From positions 1-12,184 of the forward strand of contig NZ_CAMLDX010000100.1 of the NCBI RefSeq assembly GCF_946478885.1: a stretch of 12,184 bases of DNA. Direction: 5' to 3'. Below the pieces are notes generated by a model. It saw only the letters and a program-made list of their open reading frames with translations, was not told the DNA's origin and made no database searches. Source of the DNA: an uncultured Bacillus sp. GTDB taxonomy: Bacteria > Bacillota > Bacilli > Bacillales_B > DSM-18226. Within the stretch, counting starts at the first letter, position 1, and every line of letters begins with the position of its first letter. This document shows positions 5,808 through 12,184 of the stretch, in pieces. Both the position numbers and the translations under genes were made by a program.

Positions 5808-6776
5808 ATGCATTCCGGATTTGGACAGAATATGAATGATATGTCTCTATTAATTCCCGACTTCCTGGCTGTCACTCAAAAAGCAGCAGTTGCAGCTTAT
5901 CCCTGGGTGGGGAAAATAAATAAGATGGAAGCTGATGGTGCGGGAACGGAAGCAATGCGGATCTGTTTAAATAGAATAAACATGAAAGGGACTATAGTGA
6001 TCGGTGAAGGTGAGATGGATGAAGCACCAATGCTGTTTATTGGTGAAAAATTAGGCACAGGCGCAGGACTTGAAATTGATATTGCCGTAGATCCTGTTGA
6101 GGGAACAACTTTAATGGCAAAGGGACAAAACAATGCCATAGCTGTTATTGCAGCTGCTCCCAAAGGCAGCTTACTTCATGCTCCAGACATGTATATGCAA
6201 AAAATGGCTGTAGGTGCGCAAGCGAAAGGCTACATTGATATTGAAGCACCTTTCACTGATAATTTGAAGTCTGTTGCAAAGGCTGTTGGAAAAAGCGTAA
6301 AAGATTTAATCGTTATGATTCAGGACCGGCCGCGCCACCAAAAGTATATACAACAAGTGATAGAATTGGGTGCAAGAGTTGCGTTATTTTCGGATGGAGA
6401 TGTTCCGATTGCTATTGCTGCTGCAATTGAGGAGATGAAAGTAGATATTTTTGTTGGAACAGGAGGAGCCCCGGAAGGCGTAGTTGCTGCAGTGGGGGTA
6501 AAAAGTTTGGGCGGTGATTTTCAAGCCAAACTACTTCCACAAAATAGAGAGGAATATGATCGTTGCAGAGCGATGGGAATTGAAAATCCAGATAGAGTAT
6601 TAAGAATGAATGACTTGGTAAAATCAGATGATTGTTTATTTGCAGCCTCAGGGATTACGGACGGCATTCTTTTAAAAGGAGTGACAGAGAATAAGGCAGG
6701 AGCACTAATTTCTCACTCTTTTGTAACTAGTATGAAAGATAAACATTGTCAATTTATTAAAGCCTATCATTGGTGA
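5808..6776 (+). CDS. glpX: Class II (GlpX-type) fructose-1,6-bisphosphatase
   Basis: A product of 322 residues, in the family range, starting at an ATG 7 nt after GGAGG. All metal and active-site positions of E. coli GlpX are present with a constant offset: Asp43 in ADGAGTEAMR, Glu67 in VIGEGEMDEAPML, Asp95 and Glu98 in AVDPVEGTT, and Glu223 in GGAPEGVVAA. RPRH (174-177) and SDGDV (195-199) are also family marks. The enzyme hydrolyses fructose 1,6-bisphosphate to fructose 6-phosphate with Mg2+ or Mn2+, and many homologues also accept sedoheptulose 1,7-bisphosphate. It heads a PTS/kinase/aldolase cluster, so it may act on a bisphosphate formed by that pathway rather than serve general gluconeogenesis; this is inference. 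Its stop is 37 nt before the HAD gene. Confidence 0.9.
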   Translation: MHSGFGQNMNDMSLLIPDFLAVTQKAAVAAYPWVGKINKMEADGAGTEAMRICLNRINMKGTIVIGEGEMDEAPMLFIGEKLGTGAGLEIDIAVDPVEGTTLMAKGQNNAIAVIAAAPKGSLLHAPDMYMQKMAVGAQAKGYIDIEAPFTDNLKSVAKAVGKSVKDLIVMIQDRPRHQKYIQQVIELGARVALFSDGDVPIAIAAAIEEMKVDIFVGTGGAPEGVVAAVGVKSLGGDFQAKLLPQNREEYDRCRAMGIENPDRVLRMNDLVKSDDCLFAASGITDGILLKGVTENKAGALISHSFVTSMKDKHCQFIKAYHW

Positions 6777-6813
6777 GATAATGGTGTTATTAAAGACTAA
6801 AGGGGAAGAAAGA

Positions 6814-7518
6814 ATGGTAGATTCAGTAGTATTTGATTTAGATGACACGTTATATGATCAATTACTGCCTTTTAAAAATGCTTTTGAAATGAAGTTTAAA
6901 CAATTGTCACATGTCTCTGTCGAAAAGCTTTATATTTCCAGTCGTAAACATAGCGATGCTATGTTTGATAAGAGTGAAGATGGTACCATTTCTTTATTAG
7001 AACTTCATACGTACCGTATTATCGCTGCATGTAAGGAGTTTGGTATTGAAATCAGTCATGCCGAGGCTGAAGAATTCCAGGAAATCTATCAAAATGAGCA
7101 GCAAAAAATTGCACTTTTCCCTGATATAATTAAACTTTTAGATTTGCTGTTAAATAGAAATATACAGTTGGCCATTCTAACAAACGGTCCTTTTCAACAT
7201 CAACTTATGAAAATAAAACAATTACAGCTGATGGAATGGATTCCTAAAGAAAACCTTTTTATATCTGAAGCGATTGGGAGTGCTAAACCTAACCCGAATG
7301 CTTTTCTTTTTGTGGAGAAGAAGCTGAATTTAACTAAAAGTAAAACAGTGTATATTGGGGACTCTTTTCATAAAGATATCGTTGGGGCAAGACAGGTTGG
7401 ATGGAAAACAATATGGATGAACCACCGGAAAAAACCAGTAAATATTTCTTCAGCTTTCGCGCATAAAATTATTTACAGCCCACAGGAACTTCTTAGTGAT
7501 AAGGTATTTAGGATTTAA
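6814..7518 (+). CDS. HAD-superfamily phosphatase (subfamily IA type)
   Basis: The ATG at 6814 follows AAAGGGGAAG and gives 234 residues beginning MVDSVVFDLDDTL; an in-frame ATG at 6781 has no ribosome binding site. Motif I is Asp8/Asp10 in DLDDT, motif II is Thr123 in ILTNG, motif III is Lys158 in GSAKPNPNAF, and motif IV is Asp183/Asp188 in IGDSFHKD. A helical C1 cap occupies roughly 16-95. The DLDDT form and this length fit YjjG/phosphoglycolate-phosphatase-like enzymes, which dephosphorylate small sugar phosphates or nucleotides. It probably shares a transcript with the glpX-like gene. Its role in the cluster may be removal of a phosphorylated side-product, but the substrate cannot be read from the sequence. 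Confidence 0.85.
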   Translation: MVDSVVFDLDDTLYDQLLPFKNAFEMKFKQLSHVSVEKLYISSRKHSDAMFDKSEDGTISLLELHTYRIIAACKEFGIEISHAEAEEFQEIYQNEQQKIALFPDIIKLLDLLLNRNIQLAILTNGPFQHQLMKIKQLQLMEWIPKENLFISEAIGSAKPNPNAFLFVEKKLNLTKSKTVYIGDSFHKDIVGARQVGWKTIWMNHRKKPVNISSAFAHKIIYSPQELLSDKVFRI

Positions 7519-7545
7519 TCACAATAATGTGCAAAGATATTGTGA
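7519..7545 (+). promoter_or_regulatory. Inverted repeat upstream of the PRD regulator
   Basis: TCACAATA (7519-7526) and TATTGTGA (7538-7545) are perfect 8-bp arms around 11 nt. The right arm contains the candidate -35 of the regulator promoter. It could be an operator or a weak hairpin ending the upstream transcript; there is no T-run. Confidence 0.4.
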
Positions 7546-7584
7546 AAATTCGTGATGAAAACGTATACATTGTTAGCGTTTTAT
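7540..7584 (+). promoter_or_regulatory. Candidate promoter with two cre-like (CcpA) boxes
   Basis: TTGTGA (7540-7545), an 18-nt spacer and TATACA (7564-7569) form a possible promoter. TGAAAACGTATACA (7556-7569) matches the cre consensus TGWAANCGNTNWCA at 13 of 14 positions. A second box on the minus strand, ATAAAACGCTAACA (7571-7584), matches at 12 of 14. The first covers the -10, a position where CcpA binding would repress, so glucose repression of the cluster is likely. Confidence 0.55.
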
Positions 7585-7620
7585 GATTTAAAATAAAAAC
7601 ATAGAAGGGAAGTGAATGCA

Positions 7621-9669
7621 TTGCAGCTAGATGAGAGGTCAACGACTTTACTTAAAGAGATACTTATGACACCTGGAATTAAAATCTCTGATTTGCAGAA
7701 GAAGCAAAATATTTCCCGCTATCAAGTTAACTACAGCTTAAATAAAATCGATGATTGGTTATCTAGTAACCAAATGCCCCCTTTACAAAAAGGCCGGAAA
7801 GCGGGAATTTCTGTAGATCAGGTTGTTCGAGAGACATTCCCGGAATTGATCCGGGACACTTCTTCCTATGATTATGTCATATCAGAAACACAAAGAAAAA
7901 AGTTAATTATTTTAATGCTTTTAATTCGGGAAGAGCCATTTTCATTATTCCATATTTCATCTGCCCTAAAAGTAAGCCGTAATACGATCCTAAACGATTT
8001 GAAAGGTGCAGGAGAAATTGCTAAACAGTCCGGTTTAACACTAAATTACACGAGAAAAGACGGCTACTTTATTGATGGAGACGAACTTAAGAAAAGACAA
8101 TTAATTATTGCTCTAGTTGATCAAATGTTGAGAACCCCGAATGGATACCTTTGGTTTATAGAGATTTTAGGATTAAAAGAAGAAGAAATACAAGAGATTA
8201 GGCATCGGCTTGAAAAAATAGAACAGCGTTTAAAAATTCGTTTTACCGACGAAAATCTAAAAGATCTTCCTATTACATTAGCAGTTTTAATACGCAGAAT
8301 CCGCCAAAAGAAACCTTTGGAAACCTATTTTCATGATTTGCTTCAAACAGAAGAATTCAAGGCTGTTGATGAGCTATTAATGGATCAACATGAATTTGAT
8401 GAGAAGGAATTATTATTTGTCACTTTACAACTAATGTCTTCCAGCATATATTCAGTAGAAGTTCCTAGAGAAAAAGGTGTTGCAGGATTAATTGATGGAA
8501 TTGTTGGAATGCTAAATAGTTTTGAAAAACTGGCATGCGTAAGCTTTCAGGAAAAAGATGAACTCGTGAACCAGTTATACCAGCATTTAAGACCCGCCTA
8601 TTATCGAATGAAATATCAACTTATGGTAGATAATCCGCTTGTTGACTCAGTGATAGGAGAGCATGGTGAATTACATCATCTGATTAAAAAGTCTTTAGTA
8701 CCGCTGGAAGAGATTTTAGGTTTTAAGATTCATGAAAATGAATGCACTTACTTAACAATGCTGATAGGTTCATGGCTGCTTCGCCAAGGTGATGAAATAT
8801 CTAATAAGAAAATGGCGATTGTTGTTTGTCCAAACGGTATCTCAGTCTCGAAACTATTATACGAAACCTTGCGCGGCTTATTTCCGGAAATTGTCTTTTT
8901 AGATCATATTTCATTACGGAGTTTTGTAAATTATCCTTTAGAATATGATATTGTTTTTTCTACGACCTTTTTAAGAACAGAGAAAAAGTTGTTTTTAGTG
9001 AAACCTCTGCTGTCAAATGATGAGAAATATCGTTTGAAAGTAAGAGTGTATCAAGAATTAAATGGATTTAATCCCGCTAATATAAATCTGGATGAATTAA
9101 TCGAGGTCATTGTCCAGGCTGCATCTATTAAAGATAAAGACTTCCTGCACAAGACTTTACAGGAATATTTCCTTGAAAAGCAATCAAATATTGTTATTCC
9201 TGAGATATCAGGCAAGAAACCATCGTTAGCAGAAGTAATCTCAGAGGATGCCGTTGTATTAGGCAAAAAGGCAGCGACATGGCAAGAAGCAATTCGTATG
9301 GCATCAGCGCCATTGCTGGATTCAATGTCGATCAAGCCGCAATATGTAGAAACAATGATTAACATGTTTGAAAATACCGAACCGTATATCATCATTGCAC
9401 CTAGAGTAGCAATCCCGCATGCAAGTCCAGAAGATGGAGTTACCCGGCTTTCAATGAGTCTGTTGAGGATAGATGAAGATGTTGATTTTGGCGGAAGTCC
9501 AGTGAGAATCTTCATTGTCATTGCTGCAATCGACAGAAGCACGCATTTAAAAGCGCTAATGCAGCTTAATGACTTACTCAGCGAACCGCAAAATATTGAT
9601 AAAATGCTCGCTGCACAGCAAAAATATGAAATTTTATCCTTAATAAAGGAAATCTCACAAACTGCATGA
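7621..9669 (+). CDS. PRD-domain transcriptional regulator with PTS EIIB (Gat-type) and EIIA domains, MtlR/BglG family
   Basis: I prefer the TTG at 7621, placed after AAGGGAAGTGA; a GTG at 7612 is in frame but only 1 nt from AAGGGA. With the TTG the product is 682 residues. Order: HTH (about 5-65), second HTH with recognition stretch VSRNTILNDL (118-127), PRD1 (about 190-285), PRD2 (about 300-392), EIIB-Gat-like with IVVCPNGIS (Cys403), and EIIA-type-2 with AIPHASPEDG (His600) and DRSTHLKAL (His642). Such proteins activate PTS operons and are controlled by HPr- and EII-dependent phosphorylation. Three of the four usual PRD histidines are replaced (Thr219, Gln270, Leu381); His322 in PRD2 (YQHLRPAY) remains. 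It sits next to the EIIA gene it probably controls. Confidence 0.88.
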   Translation: MQLDERSTTLLKEILMTPGIKISDLQKKQNISRYQVNYSLNKIDDWLSSNQMPPLQKGRKAGISVDQVVRETFPELIRDTSSYDYVISETQRKKLIILMLLIREEPFSLFHISSALKVSRNTILNDLKGAGEIAKQSGLTLNYTRKDGYFIDGDELKKRQLIIALVDQMLRTPNGYLWFIEILGLKEEEIQEIRHRLEKIEQRLKIRFTDENLKDLPITLAVLIRRIRQKKPLETYFHDLLQTEEFKAVDELLMDQHEFDEKELLFVTLQLMSSSIYSVEVPREKGVAGLIDGIVGMLNSFEKLACVSFQEKDELVNQLYQHLRPAYYRMKYQLMVDNPLVDSVIGEHGELHHLIKKSLVPLEEILGFKIHENECTYLTMLIGSWLLRQGDEISNKKMAIVVCPNGISVSKLLYETLRGLFPEIVFLDHISLRSFVNYPLEYDIVFSTTFLRTEKKLFLVKPLLSNDEKYRLKVRVYQELNGFNPANINLDELIEVIVQAASIKDKDFLHKTLQEYFLEKQSNIVIPEISGKKPSLAEVISEDAVVLGKKAATWQEAIRMASAPLLDSMSIKPQYVETMINMFENTEPYIIIAPRVAIPHASPEDGVTRLSMSLLRIDEDVDFGGSPVRIFIVIAAIDRSTHLKALMQLNDLLSEPQNIDKMLAAQQKYEILSLIKEISQTA

Positions 9670-9755
9670 AAAACGCAGGTTTGAAAGGGGTGATGCTGGC
9701 TAAGCATAAGCATCAAATTACGGATTTGTTACATGGTGAAAGTGAAATAAATTAA
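9666..9755 (+). CDS. Possible 29-residue small ORF coupled to the regulator gene
   Basis: The regulator stop overlaps an ATG (ATGA, 9666-9669) opening MKNAGLKGVMLAKHKHQITD and then LLHGESEIN before TAA at 9753-9755. A strong AAAGGGGTGATG inside it could start a 20-residue form at 9693. I recognise no family. It also overlaps the upstream region of the promoter for the EIIA gene, so it may be non-functional. Confidence 0.2.
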   Translation: MKNAGLKGVMLAKHKHQITDLLHGESEIN

Positions 9756-9764
9756 AAATATAAT
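9736..9764 (+). promoter_or_regulatory. Candidate activator-dependent promoter of the EIIA gene
   Basis: A perfect TATAAT (9759-9764) has a poor -35 at 17 nt (GTGAAA, 9736-9741). A good -10 without a -35 is what a promoter needing the adjacent PRD activator would look like. Initiation near 9771 would leave about 20 nt before the EIIA ATG, including the GAGGTGAT ribosome binding site. Confidence 0.4.
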
Positions 9765-9792
9765 GAGTGTTAAATATTGAGGTGATTCAGTA

Positions 9793-10272
9793 ATGGATTT
9801 GGTAGCAGATTTATTTACGCGGCTATTTAATCAGGATTTGATTTTAACAGATTTTGATTGCTCAACAAAGTATGAGTTTTTTGAGCGGATTTCCAGTTTC
9901 TTGCTGGAAAGAGATTATGTAACAGACAATTTCAAAGAAGGACTAGTTAAACGTGAGGAAAAATATCCCACAGGTCTAAGAACTGAGCCCTATCATGTAG
10001 CGATTCCGCATGCGGATCCGGAAAATATTGTTAAACCGTTTATTGCGGCGATAAGGCCAAAACAACCGATAGAATTTTTAGAAATGGCAACTGATGATCA
10101 AACGGTTAATGCTCAGCTTATCTTTGTCTTGGGATTAAAACGTTCAGAGAATCAGGCACCTCTTTTACAAAAATTAATTGATATGTTTATGAATAAAGAG
10201 GTTATGGATCAGCTGCTTGTTGAAACAGATACAGTGCAAATTCTCTCGATTTTAGAAAAGAATATTGCATAA
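9793..10272 (+). CDS. PTS sugar-specific EIIA component, galactitol (GatA) type
   Basis: A single-domain EIIA of the fructose/mannitol fold (PTS_EIIA_2), 159 residues, a little longer than typical GatA (about 150). The phosphorylated histidine is His73 in VAIPHADPENI. KYPTGLRTEPYHVAIPHAD (57-75) is the GatA-like form of the motif. It takes phosphate from HPr and passes it to a separate EIIB partner. No EIIB or EIIC gene is in the window; they are expected beyond the insertion sequence at the right edge or elsewhere. The ATG follows GAGGTGAT. It lies 123 bp after the regulator and 172 bp before the kinase. Confidence 0.9.
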   Translation: MDLVADLFTRLFNQDLILTDFDCSTKYEFFERISSFLLERDYVTDNFKEGLVKREEKYPTGLRTEPYHVAIPHADPENIVKPFIAAIRPKQPIEFLEMATDDQTVNAQLIFVLGLKRSENQAPLLQKLIDMFMNKEVMDQLLVETDTVQILSILEKNIA

Positions 10273-10274
10273 AA

Positions 10275-10307
10275 TGGCAAGATAAATAAACTTAGATCAT
10301 CTTGCCA
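10275..10307 (+). promoter_or_regulatory. Hairpin after the EIIA gene
   Basis: TGGCAAGAT (10275-10283) pairs perfectly with ATCTTGCCA (10299-10307) across 15 nt. It is followed by AAAATAA, not a T-run, so it may be a processing or stability element rather than a terminator. The right arm contains TTGCCA, a possible -35. Confidence 0.5.
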
Positions 10308-10376
10308 AAATAACGTGTACTATTATATATCTATTCTGTCAATTATATATATAAACCCAATTATATTATATATAAA
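10302..10376 (+). promoter_or_regulatory. AT-rich leader with candidate promoter and duplicated motif before the kinase gene
   Basis: TTGCCA (10302-10307), 16 nt and TATATA (10324-10329) could form a promoter. Just downstream, CAATTATATATATAAA (10340-10355) and CAATTATATTATATATAAA (10358-10376) are near-duplicates 18 bp apart. The two copies may be binding sites or a low-complexity artefact. Confidence 0.35.
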
Positions 10377-10444
10377 AACTTCATATATTACAATCTTTTT
10401 TATTAAGAAGAACCACATCTCTGTTTATAGGGACGGGATAATAA

Positions 10445-11392
10445 ATGATTTATACTGTAACGCTTAATACTGCTATTGATCGTATTTTGCATATTCAAGG
10501 TGAATTAACACGAAAACATAATAATAAGATTAAAGATGTAACGTTTGATATTGGCGGAAAGGCTACACATGTTTCAGTCGTCCTATCCAGCCTGTCTATT
10601 CCAAATATTGCGACAGGAATTGTAGGATCTGTTAACAAAGATATTTTAATAGGATTAATGGGGAAGAAAGGTGTTACTTGTGAATTTATCCAGCAAGAAG
10701 GAAATTCAACCAGGGAAAGTTTAGTTCTGATTGATGAAACCGGAAAAGGCAGTTATATGATTACTGAAAAAGGGTTCGAAATCAAGGATGAAACATTTGA
10801 AAAATTACTTAAGAAACTAGAAAACTCCGTTAAGGAAAACGATATCGTTGTGTTTGCTGGAAGCCCGCCAGCAGGGATTACTATAGAAAAATATACGCAG
10901 CTCCTAGAAACAGTAAAAGATAAAAAAGGCAGACTAATTGTTGATGCTTCCGGTAATTATTTGAAAGCAGCTGTGAAGTTAAAACCAACGCTCATTAAGC
11001 CAAATGAATTTGAATTTCAGGAATTGGTTGGTAAACAATTAGACAAAATTTCTGATTATGAACAGGAAATAAAGAATTTGCTCGATTCGGGAATTGAATA
11101 TGTTGTCATTTCATTAGGCAAAAGAGGAAGTTTAGTCGGCTATCAGCAAAGTATTTATCAAGTCACTCCGCCAAAAGTGAAAGAAATTAATGATACAGGC
11201 TGTGGTGATGTATTTGTAGGCGGTATAACAGCTAAATTAAGTGAAAATCGTCCTATCGAAGAAATATTTCGTTTTGCTTCTGCTTTGGGTGCATCAAAAG
11301 CAACCCGGCAAAGTAGTTCAGATTTTTCGTTATCACAAGCAAAAAACTGGGAAAAAGAAGTAAAAATAAACTTCATTAAGGGTGATGAATAA
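10445..11392 (+). CDS. PfkB-family sugar-phosphate kinase (1-phosphofructokinase/tagatose-6-phosphate kinase type)
   Basis: A product of 315 residues, normal for FruK/LacC. The N-terminal MIYTVTLNTAIDR corresponds to the FruK TVTLNPALD strand; GGKATHVS (residues about 38-45) sits where FruK/LacC have GGKGINVA; GSPPAG matches the GSLPPG loop; and NDTGCGDVFVGG (249-260) carries the anion hole and catalytic Asp255. Family enzymes phosphorylate fructose 1-phosphate or tagatose 6-phosphate with ATP, giving a 1,6-bisphosphate. The changed substrate loop suggests a different sugar phosphate. The ATG has only a modest ribosome binding site (GGGACGGGAT). The stop overlaps the aldolase ATG by one base, so kinase and aldolase are translationally coupled and very likely act in sequence. 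Confidence 0.87.
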   Translation: MIYTVTLNTAIDRILHIQGELTRKHNNKIKDVTFDIGGKATHVSVVLSSLSIPNIATGIVGSVNKDILIGLMGKKGVTCEFIQQEGNSTRESLVLIDETGKGSYMITEKGFEIKDETFEKLLKKLENSVKENDIVVFAGSPPAGITIEKYTQLLETVKDKKGRLIVDASGNYLKAAVKLKPTLIKPNEFEFQELVGKQLDKISDYEQEIKNLLDSGIEYVVISLGKRGSLVGYQQSIYQVTPPKVKEINDTGCGDVFVGGITAKLSENRPIEEIFRFASALGASKATRQSSSDFSLSQAKNWEKEVKINFIKGDE

Positions 11393-12054
11393 TGTTATTT
11401 TATGAAGAACGCAAAGACTTATGTGAAGTAACAAAAACGATGTTTGATCGCTTTAATACAAATGCTGCTGGCGGCAATATTAGTGTAAGAGTAAGTGAAG
11501 ATCGTTTTATTATGACCCCGACACTTATGTCGCAGGAAAAATTCTGCCGTTTAAATCCAGAGGATATCATTGTTATTGATAAAGAAGGTACAGTTTACGA
11601 AGGTAATGGAAAAGTTACCCGTGAATTTAATATGCATGTAGCCGTTTTTGATACTCTGCCTGATGTAGGTGCTATTGTTCATGCCCACCCGAAAGAATCA
11701 ATGGTATTTGCCTCTCTGGGAATGGATCTGCCTCTTTTAACAGAGTCAGTTCGTAAATTAGGTGAAGTAAAAACATTAGACTTTGCACCTGCAACAAGTC
11801 TTGAATTAGCACAAATTGTAAAAGAGTACATGGAAACAAGAAGAGGAGATGCATTACCAATCGCTGCTTTACTTCGTGAACATGGTATTGTTGTTGCCGA
11901 TAAAACATTACGGAAAGCATATGATATGCTTGAACGTATCGAATACAATGCATATGTGAATATTCAGGCGAAAATTTTTGAAGCACTGGGAGTCTATAAT
12001 CCTAACAAACATAGAGAAGAACAAAAGGCTTTTACTTATAATTTAGTAGAGTAG
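11392..12054 (+). CDS. Class II aldolase/adducin family protein, L-fuculose-phosphate aldolase type
   Basis: A product of 220 residues, typical for FucA/AraD-type enzymes. AAGGNISVR (25-33) is the phosphate-binding GGNIS loop, Glu78 in TREFNMH fits the catalytic acid, and His97/His99 in HAHP plus His164 in REHG are the zinc ligands. Enzymes of this fold cleave ketose 1-phosphates to dihydroxyacetone phosphate and an aldehyde, or epimerise ribulose 5-phosphate, or decarboxylate. With a PfkB kinase directly in front (1-bp overlap), cleavage of a ketose bisphosphate to two triose phosphates is the most economical role. RBS-like AAGGGTGAT lies in the kinase tail. The exact substrate is not recognisable. 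An insertion-sequence end follows 41 bp after the stop. Confidence 0.87.
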   Translation: MLFYEERKDLCEVTKTMFDRFNTNAAGGNISVRVSEDRFIMTPTLMSQEKFCRLNPEDIIVIDKEGTVYEGNGKVTREFNMHVAVFDTLPDVGAIVHAHPKESMVFASLGMDLPLLTESVRKLGEVKTLDFAPATSLELAQIVKEYMETRRGDALPIAALLREHGIVVADKTLRKAYDMLERIEYNAYVNIQAKIFEALGVYNPNKHREEQKAFTYNLVE

Positions 12055-12080
12055 ACTAAAGTATGTTTCTATATGAAAAA

Positions 12081-12095
12081 GGGAGAGGTATGAGG
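12081..12095 (+). pseudogene. Possible start of the next operon gene, cut by the IS
   Basis: GGGAGAGGT is followed by ATG AGG (12090-12095), and the insertion-sequence end then begins with TGA. This has the layout of a ribosome binding site and start codon interrupted after codon 2. The SD-to-ATG distance is short, so a chance ATG is possible. Confidence 0.3.
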
Positions 12096-12184
12096 TGACC
12101 CCCAAAAGTTAGAGTTTTATATGAAGCTACTAATTGGCTGGTATGAATACGGAATTGGACCGGACTCATGCCTGCCAATTTTTG
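12096..12184 (+). mobile_element. End of a probable IS3-family insertion sequence, continues past window
   Basis: From 12096 the sequence reads TGACCCCCAAAAGTTAGAG, resembling the terminal inverted repeats (5'-TG, C-run, AAAAGTTAGA) of IS3-family elements in Firmicutes. The next 70 bp have no open frame of note, as expected of a subterminal segment. Which end it is, and the transposase, cannot be seen. GAGG just before the TG may be part of the target duplication; IS3-family elements usually duplicate 3-4 bp. Confidence 0.65.

Noticed and set aside
9051..9716. Minus-strand 221-codon frame
   Set aside because: Antisense to the EIIA domain of the PRD regulator, whose protein motifs are clear; an overlapping-frame artefact.

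Overview
The window looks like chromosomal DNA of a low-GC, Gram-positive, probably spore-forming Bacillaceae member (Bacillus sensu lato). The basis is AT-rich sequence, strong AGGAGG-type ribosome binding sites, TTG starts, consensus sigma-A promoters, cre-like boxes, a BglG/MtlR-type PRD regulator and a YetF-type DUF421 membrane protein. No species can be named from the sequence alone.

Left part (1-2075). A DUF421 membrane protein runs off the left edge on the minus strand. About 1.5 kb of decayed sequence follows: two different short tandem-repeat blocks (about 22-bp units at 882-968, 20-bp units at 1841-1900), a frameshifted gene ghost, an unrecognised minus-strand ORF that appears to lack its 5' end, and a perfect 12-bp inverted repeat. 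I read this as the remains of one or more mobile elements.

Middle part (2075-5700). A minus-strand Rrf2-family regulator with four clustered cysteines is divergent from a plus-strand AzoR-like NAD(P)H/FMN oxidoreductase and an AhpD-like carboxymuconolactone decarboxylase. Each direction has a good sigma-A promoter, and a long dyad just after the oxidoreductase promoter is a likely Rrf2 operator. This looks like a small redox or electrophile-stress cassette, closed by terminators at both ends. A Cof-type HAD phosphatase gene with its own promoter and terminator follows.

Right part (5700-12095). A carbohydrate cluster, all on the plus strand: GlpX-type (class II) fructose-1,6-bisphosphatase, a HAD phosphatase, a PRD/EIIB/EIIA multidomain regulator, a GatA-type PTS EIIA, a FruK/LacC-like PfkB kinase and a fuculose-phosphate-type class II aldolase. 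The logic is PTS uptake giving a sugar phosphate, a second phosphorylation, then aldol cleavage to trioses, with a sugar bisphosphatase encoded alongside. The substrate is not one I recognise. The kinase has altered signature residues, and the aldolase family suggests different stereochemistry from the usual fructose or tagatose routes. The PTS EIIB and EIIC genes are not in the window.

Right edge (12096-12184). What looks like the terminal inverted repeat of an IS3-family element begins 41 bp after the aldolase, immediately after an RBS-ATG-AGG. The next gene of the operon may have been interrupted at its second codon.
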